This document shows, in pieces, positions 43,370 to 51,105 of a DNA stretch of 64,000 nt (position 1 is its first letter; every line of letters begins with the position of its first letter). The notes beneath the pieces are model-generated. The model was not told where the DNA came from, ran no database searches, and saw nothing but the letters and a program-made list of their open reading frames with translations. The stretch is from UBA7662 sp036787895. GTDB taxonomy: Bacteria > Bacteroidota > Bacteroidia > UBA7662. The stretch is taken from NCBI GenBank assembly GCA_036787895.1, contig DAIQOK010000005.1, positions 62,001 to 126,000 on the forward strand, written 5' to 3'. The position numbers were made by a program, and so were the translations under genes.

Positions 43370-44926
43370 ATGCAACGCATTTTTCTATTCGCAGTCAGCT
43401 TAGTTCTGTTGGCTCAAAATGTATTGGCTTTTCAGCCCTTCGTAAAAAATCCTATGGCAGGCAACAAGCTCAACCAACATATGCTTGAAAGTCGCATGGC
43501 TGCAGGGCGAGCCACCCTGCTACATGGACGAATTGGTGCCACTTCTACAGTCTGGTTCCCCGATTCAGCCCGCCATAGCATGTGGGACCAAAGCCTGAAT
43601 CAGTACACCCTTCAATCGAATGTACACTTCAGCTACAACAACATGAATGAATTGGACACGGTAAGCTACTTTTTTGATTTTGGAATTGGATTGCAATTAA
43701 TGGCACAGGAAATCCTGCATTGGCAGGCACCGGGCAAACTTGCCAGCTACCATTATTTCGAAAATCAAGGCAGTGGCATGGAAGAATTCTACCGCTTTGA
43801 AATGAAATACGACAATTACGGTTATCCCCAGTCGCGCATTCATTATGTGGTTGATCAAAGCCTCAGTCGTGGTTCTGCAAGTTCAACCTGGATGCCAGTC
43901 TTCGGCGATTCAATTGCAGCCACCTACACAGCCCAGGGTAAAGTAAGCGAGATGGAGTTCAGCATCATCGATTTCTTTAGCGGCTCTGGTTGGATAAAAG
44001 TTATGCGTGGAAGTAATATTACCTACGGCAACGATGGTCATCCTGTACAACTAACTGTAGAGGAACATGATGCATTCACAGGCGGCTATACTAACCCTAT
44101 TCTTTATTCTAATATCCGCTGGGGGTTTGGTTTTACAAATTGGTCGGATGCCTTCGGCTTAACTAACCCATTCGCCAATGATTTCGCGATTTTTCCACAG
44201 GCTGAACTGTTTTTAATGCAGCCAACAGATTTTATAGCCACCGAAGCCGGCGTAAATCACAGTCGTTCAACCGCTACGATTTTAAATAATCGAGTTCAAA
44301 ACATGGTGACTGAATTCTGGACTGGCAGTAGTTGGGCTGCAGATCTTCGTTTTGAAGTGAAGTATCAAGGCAATCTCCTTACTCAGTTCATTGAATTGAT
44401 GCCAACAACTACAGGTTGGGATAGCGTTTACAGAAACTTTTTCAGCTACAGCCCTCAAGGACATTTGCTCGAGGCACATGAGGCTGGTTACGATGCAAGT
44501 CAAGGTTGGGTGATTACCGATGGCGTTCGTTATGCCTATACCTTTAGCAACAACAAACCTGAAAGTGTAGAAACCACCTTCTGGAATGGTAGCATCGGGG
44601 CTTTCGAGGCTGGAAATTTAGTCGAATACGTCTTCCTGCCCGGAAGTACTGCCTCAACGCCAGCTGTACAACTACTCGAAGTTTTAGCCTGGCCAAACCC
44701 AACCGAAGGCGAACTTAAATTGAGCTTAGGTGAAAGTTTTCGAGGAGAAAAAGCTGTAGCCCGCATCATCAACCTCAGCGGACAAACCCTGGCTATACAA
44801 CAAATCAATCAGCAGGAAACCGCAGGCGAATTCAGTCTCTCTTTGGAGAAACTGCCTGCTGGTTTGTATTTCGTACAGTTAACCACCGAAAGGGCTCAGC
44901 AAAATTTACGGATAGTAAAAAAGTAA
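43370..44926 (+). CDS. Secreted protein with type IX secretion C-terminal domain
   Basis: The 518-residue protein has a signal peptide (about 1-21, ending VLAF), a long beta-rich body with many Tyr, Asn, Ser and Gly residues, and a type A sorting domain (about 440-518: VLAWPNPTEGELKLSLG, RIINLSGQTLAI, LPAGLYFVQLT). The body contains several repeated strand patterns such as FRFEMKYDN and LRFEVKYQGNL, which look like beta-barrel or YD-like repeats. This resembles the plan of the sorting-domain protein at 22803-24197. Function unknown; it would be exported across the outer membrane and anchored or released. A perfect terminator follows. Confidence 0.86.
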   Translation: MQRIFLFAVSLVLLAQNVLAFQPFVKNPMAGNKLNQHMLESRMAAGRATLLHGRIGATSTVWFPDSARHSMWDQSLNQYTLQSNVHFSYNNMNELDTVSYFFDFGIGLQLMAQEILHWQAPGKLASYHYFENQGSGMEEFYRFEMKYDNYGYPQSRIHYVVDQSLSRGSASSTWMPVFGDSIAATYTAQGKVSEMEFSIIDFFSGSGWIKVMRGSNITYGNDGHPVQLTVEEHDAFTGGYTNPILYSNIRWGFGFTNWSDAFGLTNPFANDFAIFPQAELFLMQPTDFIATEAGVNHSRSTATILNNRVQNMVTEFWTGSSWAADLRFEVKYQGNLLTQFIELMPTTTGWDSVYRNFFSYSPQGHLLEAHEAGYDASQGWVITDGVRYAYTFSNNKPESVETTFWNGSIGAFEAGNLVEYVFLPGSTASTPAVQLLEVLAWPNPTEGELKLSLGESFRGEKAVARIINLSGQTLAIQQINQQETAGEFSLSLEKLPAGLYFVQLTTERAQQNLRIVKK

Positions 44927-44957
44927 GCTTAAGCAGCCGCACCATCTTCCACAAGCC

Positions 44958-44986
44958 AACGAGCCGATGAGTTTCATCGGCTCGTT
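44958..44986 (+). terminator. Rho-independent terminator
   Basis: A perfect 13-bp stem, AACGAGCCGATGA (44958-44970) with TCATCGGCTCGTT (44974-44986), GTT loop, followed by TGTTTT. Ends the sorting-domain gene at 43370-44926. Confidence 0.93.
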
Positions 44987-45110
44987 TGTTTTAGGTAAGT
45001 ATGACCTGAGCAAACGCGACAAATTCTAAATCATATGCGCCATTTTTATAGGTGTTTAACGCTGTTCAATAGGCATATTTGGATAGCTTTAAATATCTAA
45101 GACTATCCCA

Positions 45111-45515
45111 ATGGAAAATATGGACATCAACTGGCTCGCGGTTATAGTAGCTGCGCTCACATCCTTTGTTGTTGGCGGACTCTGGTATTCCCCTCTACTC
45201 CTAGGGAAAGCCTGGCAGGAGGAAAACAAACTTTCCGACGAGCAAATTCAAGCAGGCAATAAAGCCCGCATTTTTGGGTTCACCTTTCTCTGGTCGGTCA
45301 TCATGGCTGCCAACCTCGCTTTTTTTGTGGCAGGTATAGAAAGTCTGAGAGAAGTACTCCTCTACTCACTCGCTGCCGGTTTTGGTTGGGTCAGTCTGGG
45401 ATTGTTTGTCATCGGCTTGTTTGAACTGAAGTCAACCCGCTATATGCTCATTAATGCAGGTTACCAGACCCTTTCATTTTTGCTAATGGGCCTGGTATTG
45501 GGATTGTGGCGCTAG
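45111..45515 (+). CDS. DUF1761 membrane protein
   Basis: A 134-residue protein with four hydrophobic helices, matching DUF1761: the N-terminal helix DINWLAVIVAALTSFVVGGLWYSPLLLGKAW is the family mark, followed by a short cytoplasmic loop (EENKLSDEQIQAGNK) and three more helices. The family has no known function. It stands alone between two terminators, and no promoter is clearly seen. Confidence 0.85.
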   Translation: MENMDINWLAVIVAALTSFVVGGLWYSPLLLGKAWQEENKLSDEQIQAGNKARIFGFTFLWSVIMAANLAFFVAGIESLREVLLYSLAAGFGWVSLGLFVIGLFELKSTRYMLINAGYQTLSFLLMGLVLGLWR

Positions 45516-45526
45516 GACAAGACATA

Positions 45527-45560
45527 AAAAAAGGCTGATTTCAAAAAAACAGCCCTTTTT
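45527..45560. terminator. Bidirectional terminator
   Basis: GGCTG (45533-45537) pairs with CAGCC (45550-45554), flanked by A and T runs; an extra C bulges on one side. It separates the convergent DUF1761 and Hpt genes. Confidence 0.72.
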
Positions 45561-45580
45561 ATTTATATGATTTTGTAAGC

Positions 45581-45922
45581 TTACATGGCTTTTAATTCGC
45601 TCATCACCATTTGCAAATCGGCGATAAGCAGACGAATTTCTTCGGGTAAAATTTGAAGTGATTCACCAGCTTTGGCACTTTTTTCAATGAATAACACCCT
45701 TATTTTCAGCGGATCCGTGCATAACATACTGATAGGTGCCTTGATTTTATGCGCCAAACTCCCTACTAACGACCAGTCCTGCTCGGCAGTAGCCTGCTGT
45801 AATCGACTTATCTCATTGGTCATCTCTTCTAAAAAGGTTTGTATGATTTCTTTCTGAAACTCGGTATCGCCCCCTGAAATTTCATTGAGGTAATCGAAAG
45901 TGATGAGCGAAGCAGTAGTCAT
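45581..45922 (-). CDS. Orphan histidine phosphotransfer (Hpt) domain protein
   Basis: A single Hpt domain of 113 residues that would relay phosphate between hybrid kinases and response regulators. The phospho-acceptor His lies in SLAHKIKAPISML (about 58, the HxxKxP pattern), in a four-helix bundle opening with FDYLNEISGGDTEFQKEIIQTFLEEM. I chose the ATG at 45922 (MTTASLITFDYL): the frame is open to 46189 but runs antisense through fabH. A two-element promoter lies 35 nt upstream. No kinase or regulator is nearby, so its partners are elsewhere. Confidence 0.86.
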   Translation of the reverse strand: MTTASLITFDYLNEISGGDTEFQKEIIQTFLEEMTNEISRLQQATAEQDWSLVGSLAHKIKAPISMLCTDPLKIRVLFIEKSAKAGESLQILPEEIRLLIADLQMVMSELKAM

Positions 45923-45957
45923 AGGTGTGAAATTTACAATTTTCGAGACAATACTTG

Positions 45958-45991
45958 CAAAGATAAAGCAGCAGTTCACATTCACAACAAA
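45958..45991 (-). promoter_or_regulatory. Promoter of the Hpt gene
   Basis: Minus strand: TTTG at 45991-45988 (22-nt spacer) or TTG at 45987-45985 (19-nt spacer), then TATCTTTG at 45965-45958. It gives a leader of about 31 nt. It lies 61 bp or more from the divergent fabH start. Confidence 0.7.
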
Positions 45992-46051
45992 TACCCCTAA
46001 CGCAGCTGTCCTTATTTTTAGTCCGTATATTGTCGAACTAACTAGCCTTTT

Positions 46052-47065
46052 ATGTTGAAGAGATCTATAATCAGCGGCGTGGGTCATTATGTACCCGAAA
46101 ATGTGGTTACCAACGATATGCTGGCAACACGTATGGAAACCAATGATGCCTGGATTGTTGAACGCACAGGAATCAATGAGCGCCGGCATGTTGTTCCCGG
46201 TTCCGACGACGCTACTTCTACCATGGGTACCAAAGCAGCCCGCATTGCCATAGAGCGTGCCGATTTAACTCCTGACGATATTGATTTCATTGTTTTCGCC
46301 ACACTCAGCCCCGACTATTATTTCCCCGGGCCTGGCGTACAAGTACAGGAACAACTCGGTCTGAAACGCGAAATTGGTGCCATCGATATCCGTAATCAGT
46401 GTTCCGGCTTTGTATATGGCTTATCGGTTGCCGACCAATTTATCAAAACCGGCATGTACAAACATGTGCTCGTGATTGGTTCTGAGCTCCACAGTGGCGG
46501 ACTCGACATGACCACACGCGGACGTAATGTGAGTGTGATTTTTGGTGATGGTGCCGGTGCAGTAGTGCTATCGGCCACCGACGAAAAAGATCGCGGCATC
46601 CTATCTACCCATTTACACAGCGAAGGCCGGCATGCCAAGGAACTATCGCTGATCGCGCCGAATACCCGTGACTGGATCCCTAACATCATCCGCCGCAACG
46701 ACCCGGAAGAAATCGATTATTACCCTTATATGAATGGTAATTTTGTATTCAAACATGCAGTGGTTCGTTTTTCAGAAGTCATCAAAGAAGCCTTGGCTGC
46801 CAACAACCTACAGACCGAAGACATCAATATGCTCATTCCCCATCAGGCGAATCTGCGGATCAGTCAGTTTATACAATCGAGCATGGGTTTAGCTCCTGAA
46901 AAGGTCTATAACAACATCATGCGTTATGGCAATACCACCGCAGCCTCTATCCCCATTGCGCTGAGTGAAGCCTGGAGCGAAGGCAAAATCAAAAAGGGAG
47001 ATGTCGTTTTATTCGCTGCCTTTGGCTCGGGCTTTACCTGGGCATCGGCGGTAATGCGCTGGTAG
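46052..47065 (+). CDS. FabH-type 3-oxoacyl-ACP synthase III
   Basis: Thiolase-fold condensing enzyme that starts fatty acid or related chain synthesis from acyl-CoA and malonyl-ACP. The 337 residues contain the catalytic triad: Cys in NQCSGFVYG (about 117), His in IPHQANLRI (about 264), Asn in YGNTTAASIP (about 295). The C-terminal GSGFTWASAVMRW is typical. It is not in a fab or plsX operon, so it may be a second KASIII with another substrate (for example a resorcinol, aryl polyene or branched starter); I leave the symbol empty. An A/T-rich repeat begins 5 nt after its stop. Confidence 0.9.
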   Translation: MLKRSIISGVGHYVPENVVTNDMLATRMETNDAWIVERTGINERRHVVPGSDDATSTMGTKAARIAIERADLTPDDIDFIVFATLSPDYYFPGPGVQVQEQLGLKREIGAIDIRNQCSGFVYGLSVADQFIKTGMYKHVLVIGSELHSGGLDMTTRGRNVSVIFGDGAGAVVLSATDEKDRGILSTHLHSEGRHAKELSLIAPNTRDWIPNIIRRNDPEEIDYYPYMNGNFVFKHAVVRFSEVIKEALAANNLQTEDINMLIPHQANLRISQFIQSSMGLAPEKVYNNIMRYGNTTAASIPIALSEAWSEGKIKKGDVVLFAAFGSGFTWASAVMRW

Positions 47066-47070
47066 ACAGG

Positions 47071-47144
47071 TAATTGAAAATTCCAAATTTCAAATTCAAA
47101 ATTCCTCGCTCAATTTTGAATTTTGAATTTTCAATTTTGAATTC
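47071..47144. repeat. A/T-rich inverted-repeat element, empty copy
   Basis: Left arm 47071-47104 (starting TAATTGAAAATTCCAAATTT) and right arm 47111-47144 (starting CAATTTTGAATTTTGAATTT) are largely complementary and separated by about 6 bp. It forms a long A/T hairpin. On the minus strand its right arm supplies the last codons and the TGA stop of the gene at 47131-47544. The same element occurs at 33623 and, with a gene inside, at 38502. Confidence 0.72.
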
Positions 47145-47544
47145 TCTCGCGGATTTCGCGGGGGCTTAGCTTTTTGTTGACTGTTTCGTCGACGAGCGCT
47201 AACAATTCATCGTCGCTCGCGAGGCGGAGTGCGGCGATTTGGGCCATATTCAGCTCCTGCTCAATTTTGCGGAAAGATTTGCCGCTTAATTCGAGATAGC
47301 GTAATCGCATCTCCAAACGAATGATACGTTTGGTATTGCGAAACGGTACCTGGCGCGATTGTAGACCTATCAACAAGATTAAAACACTCAACAAGCCGAA
47401 ATAGACCAGCTCAATGCCATAACCTTCGTTGTAATAAATCACCGATAGGTATACACAGACCACAAAAAAGGCGAGAGCCAACGGAAAAATCAACAGGTGA
47501 AACAGCGGGTGAAAGCGAAAATGCTGGCGAAAAATTTTGTGCAT
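47131..47544 (-). CDS. Two-helix membrane protein, possibly DUF6526-like
   Basis: A 137-residue protein with a short basic N-terminus (MHKIFRQHFRFHPLFH), two membrane helices (about 17-35 and 45-62), and a helical cytoplasmic domain rich in Arg, Glu and Leu (RNTKRIIRLEMRLRYLELSGKSF). The His-rich start and layout recall DUF6526, but I am not sure. A TAAGTTTG promoter with TTTG at 17 nt spacing lies 20 nt upstream. The last three residues (IQN) and the stop codon are encoded by the A/T-rich repeat, so the original C-terminus may have been altered by its insertion. Confidence 0.75.
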   Translation of the reverse strand: MHKIFRQHFRFHPLFHLLIFPLALAFFVVCVYLSVIYYNEGYGIELVYFGLLSVLILLIGLQSRQVPFRNTKRIIRLEMRLRYLELSGKSFRKIEQELNMAQIAALRLASDDELLALVDETVNKKLSPREIRERIQN

Positions 47545-47564
47545 GAGTCAGGTCTAATTCGATA

Positions 47565-47593
47565 CAAACTTAGCGCTTTTTTCGATGTACAAA
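47565..47593 (-). promoter_or_regulatory. Promoter of the two-helix membrane protein gene
   Basis: Minus strand: TTTG (47593-47590), 17-nt spacer, TAAGTTTG (47572-47565), leader about 16-20 nt to the ATG at 47544. Confidence 0.6.
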
Positions 47594-47621
47594 GCGGGAC
47601 TGGCTGTTCGTCGTATCCGGC

Positions 47622-47658
47622 AAAAAAATCAAGCCCCGCTACCTTTCAGTAGCAGGGC
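47622..47658 (-). terminator. Rho-independent terminator of the Hsp20 gene
   Basis: Minus strand: GCCCTGCTAC pairs with GTAGCGGGGC with one mismatch around a six-base loop, followed by a run of seven T. Located 20 nt after the Hsp20 stop. Confidence 0.85.
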
Positions 47659-47677
47659 CTCATTACACCTTAATTGT

Positions 47678-48130
47678 TTAGCGAATTTCGATGCTGCGTG
47701 GACCTTTGTCTTTCGCCTCTTCCTTTTTGGCCAGGGTGATGTACAATACACCAGCCTCATAATGAGCCTCTATACGCTGCGAATCGATAGTTTGTGGCAA
47801 TTGAAACGAGCGACTGAATGCCTGGTAACCAAATTCTCTGCGGGTATAACGACCTTGCGCATCTTTTTCCTCATTTTCGGTTTTGGAAACCCCTTTGATG
47901 GTAAGTGTCTGGTCGTGCACCTCCAAACTGAAATCTTCCTTTTTGCGGCCCGGAACAGCTAATTCCACCACAAATGCTTCGGCATTTTCGATGATGTTGA
48001 CAGCTGGTATGCTGTTAAAAACGGCTTTGTTCTGGTTGAAAAATTCGCTGTTCAAAAACGGATCGCTTTGAATAAAACGATCGATAAAGCTAGGCAGACT
48101 GTCGGCTTTGTTGAATTTAACGAGTGTCAT
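47678..48130 (-). CDS. Small heat-shock protein (Hsp20/alpha-crystallin)
   Basis: ATP-independent holdase chaperone of 150 residues. The alpha-crystallin domain (about 42-135) has PAVNIIENAEAFVVELAVPG, LEVHDQTLTIKG and the C-terminal GVLYITLAKKEE, followed by the short IEI oligomerisation motif (SIEIR). I set the start at 48130 (MTLVKFNKADSLPSF); the frame is open to 48172. Unusually for this genome, an AAGGAG ribosome-binding site precedes the ATG by about 8 nt. No clear sigma-ABfr promoter is seen, which would suit a heat-shock sigma factor. Confidence 0.93.
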   Translation of the reverse strand: MTLVKFNKADSLPSFIDRFIQSDPFLNSEFFNQNKAVFNSIPAVNIIENAEAFVVELAVPGRKKEDFSLEVHDQTLTIKGVSKTENEEKDAQGRYTRREFGYQAFSRSFQLPQTIDSQRIEAHYEAGVLYITLAKKEEAKDKGPRSIEIR

Positions 48131-48138
48131 GGTAAAAT

Positions 48139-48144
48139 CTCCTT
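48139..48144 (-). promoter_or_regulatory. Strong Shine-Dalgarno of the Hsp20 gene
   Basis: AAGGAG on the minus strand, about 8 nt before the ATG at 48130, followed by ATTTTACC. It decides the start over the upstream Met and stands out in a genome where most genes have no such signal. Confidence 0.7.
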
Positions 48145-48333
48145 TTAATTTTTTTTGGTTTGATGATTCCACTTATTCAAAGGCTGTACCAAGGCATAAA
48201 ACCGGCTATTTCTACCCTATCAAGCCTATCAATTCGGACGTTTTGTCAGTAAAATTTGAATAGTAGCGCCATTATGGCCGAATTATAAACGCTTACTACC
48301 GACTACAGCCGAAGCACGTCCGAAATTCGAAGG

Positions 48334-49137
48334 ATGTTTCCTTGTTTCACCCTAGGTCTGATTTGCTGCGTTTTGCTGTCCTGCTCTGCTGCAGGGCAAG
48401 GACAGCTGAACAGCGTACTCGGTTTGGTCACCGCACCCACCAACGATCCCTGGCTGGTATGGCAACAGCCCGACCAGTTGGGCAAACAACGAGGCATCAG
48501 TGGGGCAGCCGGTAGCTGGTACCGTTGGAATACCCCGGATGCCGGCGAACGTATGCTGGCCTTGAGTGCTGCCGTGCCGGGTGGTGGACTGGCTTTTGGT
48601 ATGCAACAGCAAAGTTTTGCTGGCCTAGGTGAAAGTCAGCATGTGCTTGGCTTTGGTCGCGATTTCAGGGGCTGGCAAATGGGCGTGCAACTTCGTCACG
48701 AAAGGCAACGGATTGAAGAACGCAGCCGCGACCGCCTTGGCTTTGGCCTCAGTGGAAGTTATGTCCTACACCAACAGTGGACCCTGCTTGCCAGTTTTCG
48801 GCAATCACCCCTAAGCGATGGAAATTGGCAACGTAACCGCGAACTGCCCGCCTTTCAAGCAGGTTTTGCGCATCAATTGTCCGATCAGTTGCAACTCTGT
48901 GTAAGCAGCATTTTACAACCCGGTGAAAAACCTGGCAGTCAAGGCGGTGTATGGTATCAGCCTATTAGTCAATTTTCGCTATTGATGGGATATGAAAGCA
49001 GGCTTTCACGGCTCTCTTTCGGCTTGAATTACCAGATGAAACAACTCAGGACCAGTTTCACCGCCCAAACCCACCCTCAATTGGGTACTGCATATTGGAT
49101 CGACTTATGTCTAGATTTACCTTCCTTCTCCTTTTGA
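48334..49137 (+). CDS. Putative outer-membrane beta-barrel protein
   Basis: A 267-residue protein with a signal peptide (about 1-22, either lipobox LLSC or cleavage after SAAG). The body is made of alternating hydrophobic strands ending in aromatic residues, with many Gln, Arg, Gly and Trp, and a final strand ending DLPSFSF, as in small outer-membrane barrels of Bacteroidota. No family is recognised with confidence. The last 31 nt overlap the start of the next gene, a larger barrel with a helix-hairpin-helix segment, so the two are probably made and used together. Confidence 0.7.
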   Translation: MFPCFTLGLICCVLLSCSAAGQGQLNSVLGLVTAPTNDPWLVWQQPDQLGKQRGISGAAGSWYRWNTPDAGERMLALSAAVPGGGLAFGMQQQSFAGLGESQHVLGFGRDFRGWQMGVQLRHERQRIEERSRDRLGFGLSGSYVLHQQWTLLASFRQSPLSDGNWQRNRELPAFQAGFAHQLSDQLQLCVSSILQPGEKPGSQGGVWYQPISQFSLLMGYESRLSRLSFGLNYQMKQLRTSFTAQTHPQLGTAYWIDLCLDLPSFSF

Positions 49138-51095
49138 TATTGGTGGGTAGTGCCACAAATGCCCAACTCCCCGAAACCGACTGGCAACCGGAAGCCGATG
49201 TCGCGGAAGCCAGCGTTGAAGATGGGCAGCTGTTGTTAGAGGAAAATACTTGGGAGCATTTGGGACGCATCCGTTGGCAACAGTCTAACCGGCAAGAAAG
49301 ACTACGTCTTCCTGGCATGACTGAGGCTATATTATTAGCCATCGAAGCTCACGAGCAACTGTATGGTCCCTTGCTCGATTTCGAGGAATTTCAGCAGATT
49401 GCTGATTTACCCCTTGAATTATTGCGTAGCTGGAAACCATATATAGGTATGGAACTCTCCTTTAAACTTCGGTTTACACCTGAAAAATCTGGCCAACACC
49501 AGCTTTTAATTCGGAATCGGCGAATACTGGAAGCGCAACAAGGCTATGACCCGCTACGTGCAGCGGAAGGCCGGAGTCATTATCCGGGCTCACCCTGGCA
49601 CCAATTGATACGCTACCGGTATGATGGCCATCCTTTACAATTGGGACTGGTCCTCGAGCGAGATCCGGGCGAGTTGCCGTGGCATTTCAGTCTGGCGCTT
49701 TCTGGCAAGGGCCCGGGAAAAAGCAGGTGGATACTGGGCGATATGCGTTATGGCGCAGGTTATGGGCTGACCATCAACACCGGATTTTATGCAGGCAAAA
49801 GCAGCGACCCCTTACTTGCAGTACCGGTAAGTTCGGGACTGCGACCGGCAGCTTCGGCAGCGGAATGGCAACGCTTTCGGGGCGTTGGCTTGCAACTGGC
49901 TTTGTCACACAAATTAGAATATACCGTAATGTTATCTTTTGCCCGACAACATGGTACAGTTAGTACCGATGTCGAGAAGGCTGGTGCTGGTGAGATTAAC
50001 AACCTCTATGTATCCGGACTTTTCCGCACCCAAACAGAGCGTGAAAAATGGCGACAAGTCGGCGAATTTACCGCAGCGCAAAGTCTTCAGTGGCAATATA
50101 AAAACTGGTTAACGGGCTGGAGTTCGGTTTTTCACCGTTGGTCGGCACCTTTCGTAGTAGGTCAACGACCAGACCAATTGCATCAGTTCAGTGGCCAGCA
50201 ACAATGGCTCAACAGTGTGTGGTGGCGGTACAATTGGCGGAATCTCCAAACCTATGGCGAATGGGCCATCGACGCACAAGCTGATCAGGCATTGATCATG
50301 GGTTGTCTCTGGCCTATGCACAAAAATTTTGGTCTGCAGGGCAGTATCAGGCAGTATGCCGCCCGATATCAGGCCCTATATGCGCAATCCTTAAGTGCAC
50401 GCGGACAAGTACAGGGTGAAAGCGGAATTTTAGCCGGCTTTTGGTGGGAACCTGCCCGCAAATGGCGACTGCAGGCTCTGGTAGATTATTATCGCTGGCC
50501 TTGGTTGCGGTACCAGATCGACCGTCCTTCAGGCGGTTACGACCGTCAATTTCTGTTGTTTTATCAGCAGCGCAAACAGGCACAGTGGTCGTTACGGCTG
50601 CGTTCCTTCACCGGAGAACGTAACCGTTCCGAAGCGGGTCCCCTGGTAGATGCCCACCAACGCTGGCAACTGCGTTTGTTGTATCGGTTTCAGCCGCATC
50701 CGCTTTGCGAAGTGGTGTTTGGCTATCAGCAAAGTAGCCAAAGCTCTCCGGAAGCAGCTTGGGGTTATGGCTTTTGGCAAAGCATTCGTTTCCAAAGTGA
50801 AAACAAAAAACTGAGTCTGGCTGCGCAGATGATACTTTTTGATACCGATAATTTCGACAACCGGTTGTATATCGCCGAGCGAGATTTGCGTTATGCCAGC
50901 TCCATGCCCGTTTTGTCGGGAGAAGGTCAGCGGTGGGTAGTTTTGGCGCAATACAAGCTGGGCAAAAGTTGGGATGTCGGACTACGTTTTGCTCGTTTGC
51001 GTTACTTCGACCGGGAGGAAGTGGGTAGTGGGCTCGAGTTGATTCGTGGACCTCAACGATCGGAACTCAAAATGCAGCTTGGGATAAGGTTCTAA
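49107..51095 (+). CDS. Helix-hairpin-helix domain beta-barrel protein
   Basis: A 662-residue envelope protein with a signal peptide (about 1-19, ending ATNAQ). Residues about 55-105 form a ComEA/T2SK-like helix-hairpin-helix unit (LPGMTEAILLAIEAHEQLYG, FEEFQQIADLPLELLRSW). The rest is a large beta-barrel of some 20 Trp/Tyr/Arg-rich strands, ending in ELKMQLGIRF with a terminal Phe. I start at 49107 (MSRFTFLLLL), giving a normal signal peptide; the frame is open to 49095. It overlaps the upstream barrel gene by 31 nt. HhH units usually bind DNA; in the outer membrane this would suit DNA uptake, but that is inference. Confidence 0.78.
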   Translation: MSRFTFLLLLILVGSATNAQLPETDWQPEADVAEASVEDGQLLLEENTWEHLGRIRWQQSNRQERLRLPGMTEAILLAIEAHEQLYGPLLDFEEFQQIADLPLELLRSWKPYIGMELSFKLRFTPEKSGQHQLLIRNRRILEAQQGYDPLRAAEGRSHYPGSPWHQLIRYRYDGHPLQLGLVLERDPGELPWHFSLALSGKGPGKSRWILGDMRYGAGYGLTINTGFYAGKSSDPLLAVPVSSGLRPAASAAEWQRFRGVGLQLALSHKLEYTVMLSFARQHGTVSTDVEKAGAGEINNLYVSGLFRTQTEREKWRQVGEFTAAQSLQWQYKNWLTGWSSVFHRWSAPFVVGQRPDQLHQFSGQQQWLNSVWWRYNWRNLQTYGEWAIDAQADQALIMGCLWPMHKNFGLQGSIRQYAARYQALYAQSLSARGQVQGESGILAGFWWEPARKWRLQALVDYYRWPWLRYQIDRPSGGYDRQFLLFYQQRKQAQWSLRLRSFTGERNRSEAGPLVDAHQRWQLRLLYRFQPHPLCEVVFGYQQSSQSSPEAAWGYGFWQSIRFQSENKKLSLAAQMILFDTDNFDNRLYIAERDLRYASSMPVLSGEGQRWVVLAQYKLGKSWDVGLRFARLRYFDREEVGSGLELIRGPQRSELKMQLGIRF

Positions 51096-51105
51096 CCTAA
51101 AAGAG

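Noticed and set aside
45923..46189. N-terminal extension of the Hpt protein
   Set aside because: It would run antisense through the fabH start and its promoter region and is Cys-rich and unlike any Hpt protein; the ATG at 45922 follows a good promoter.
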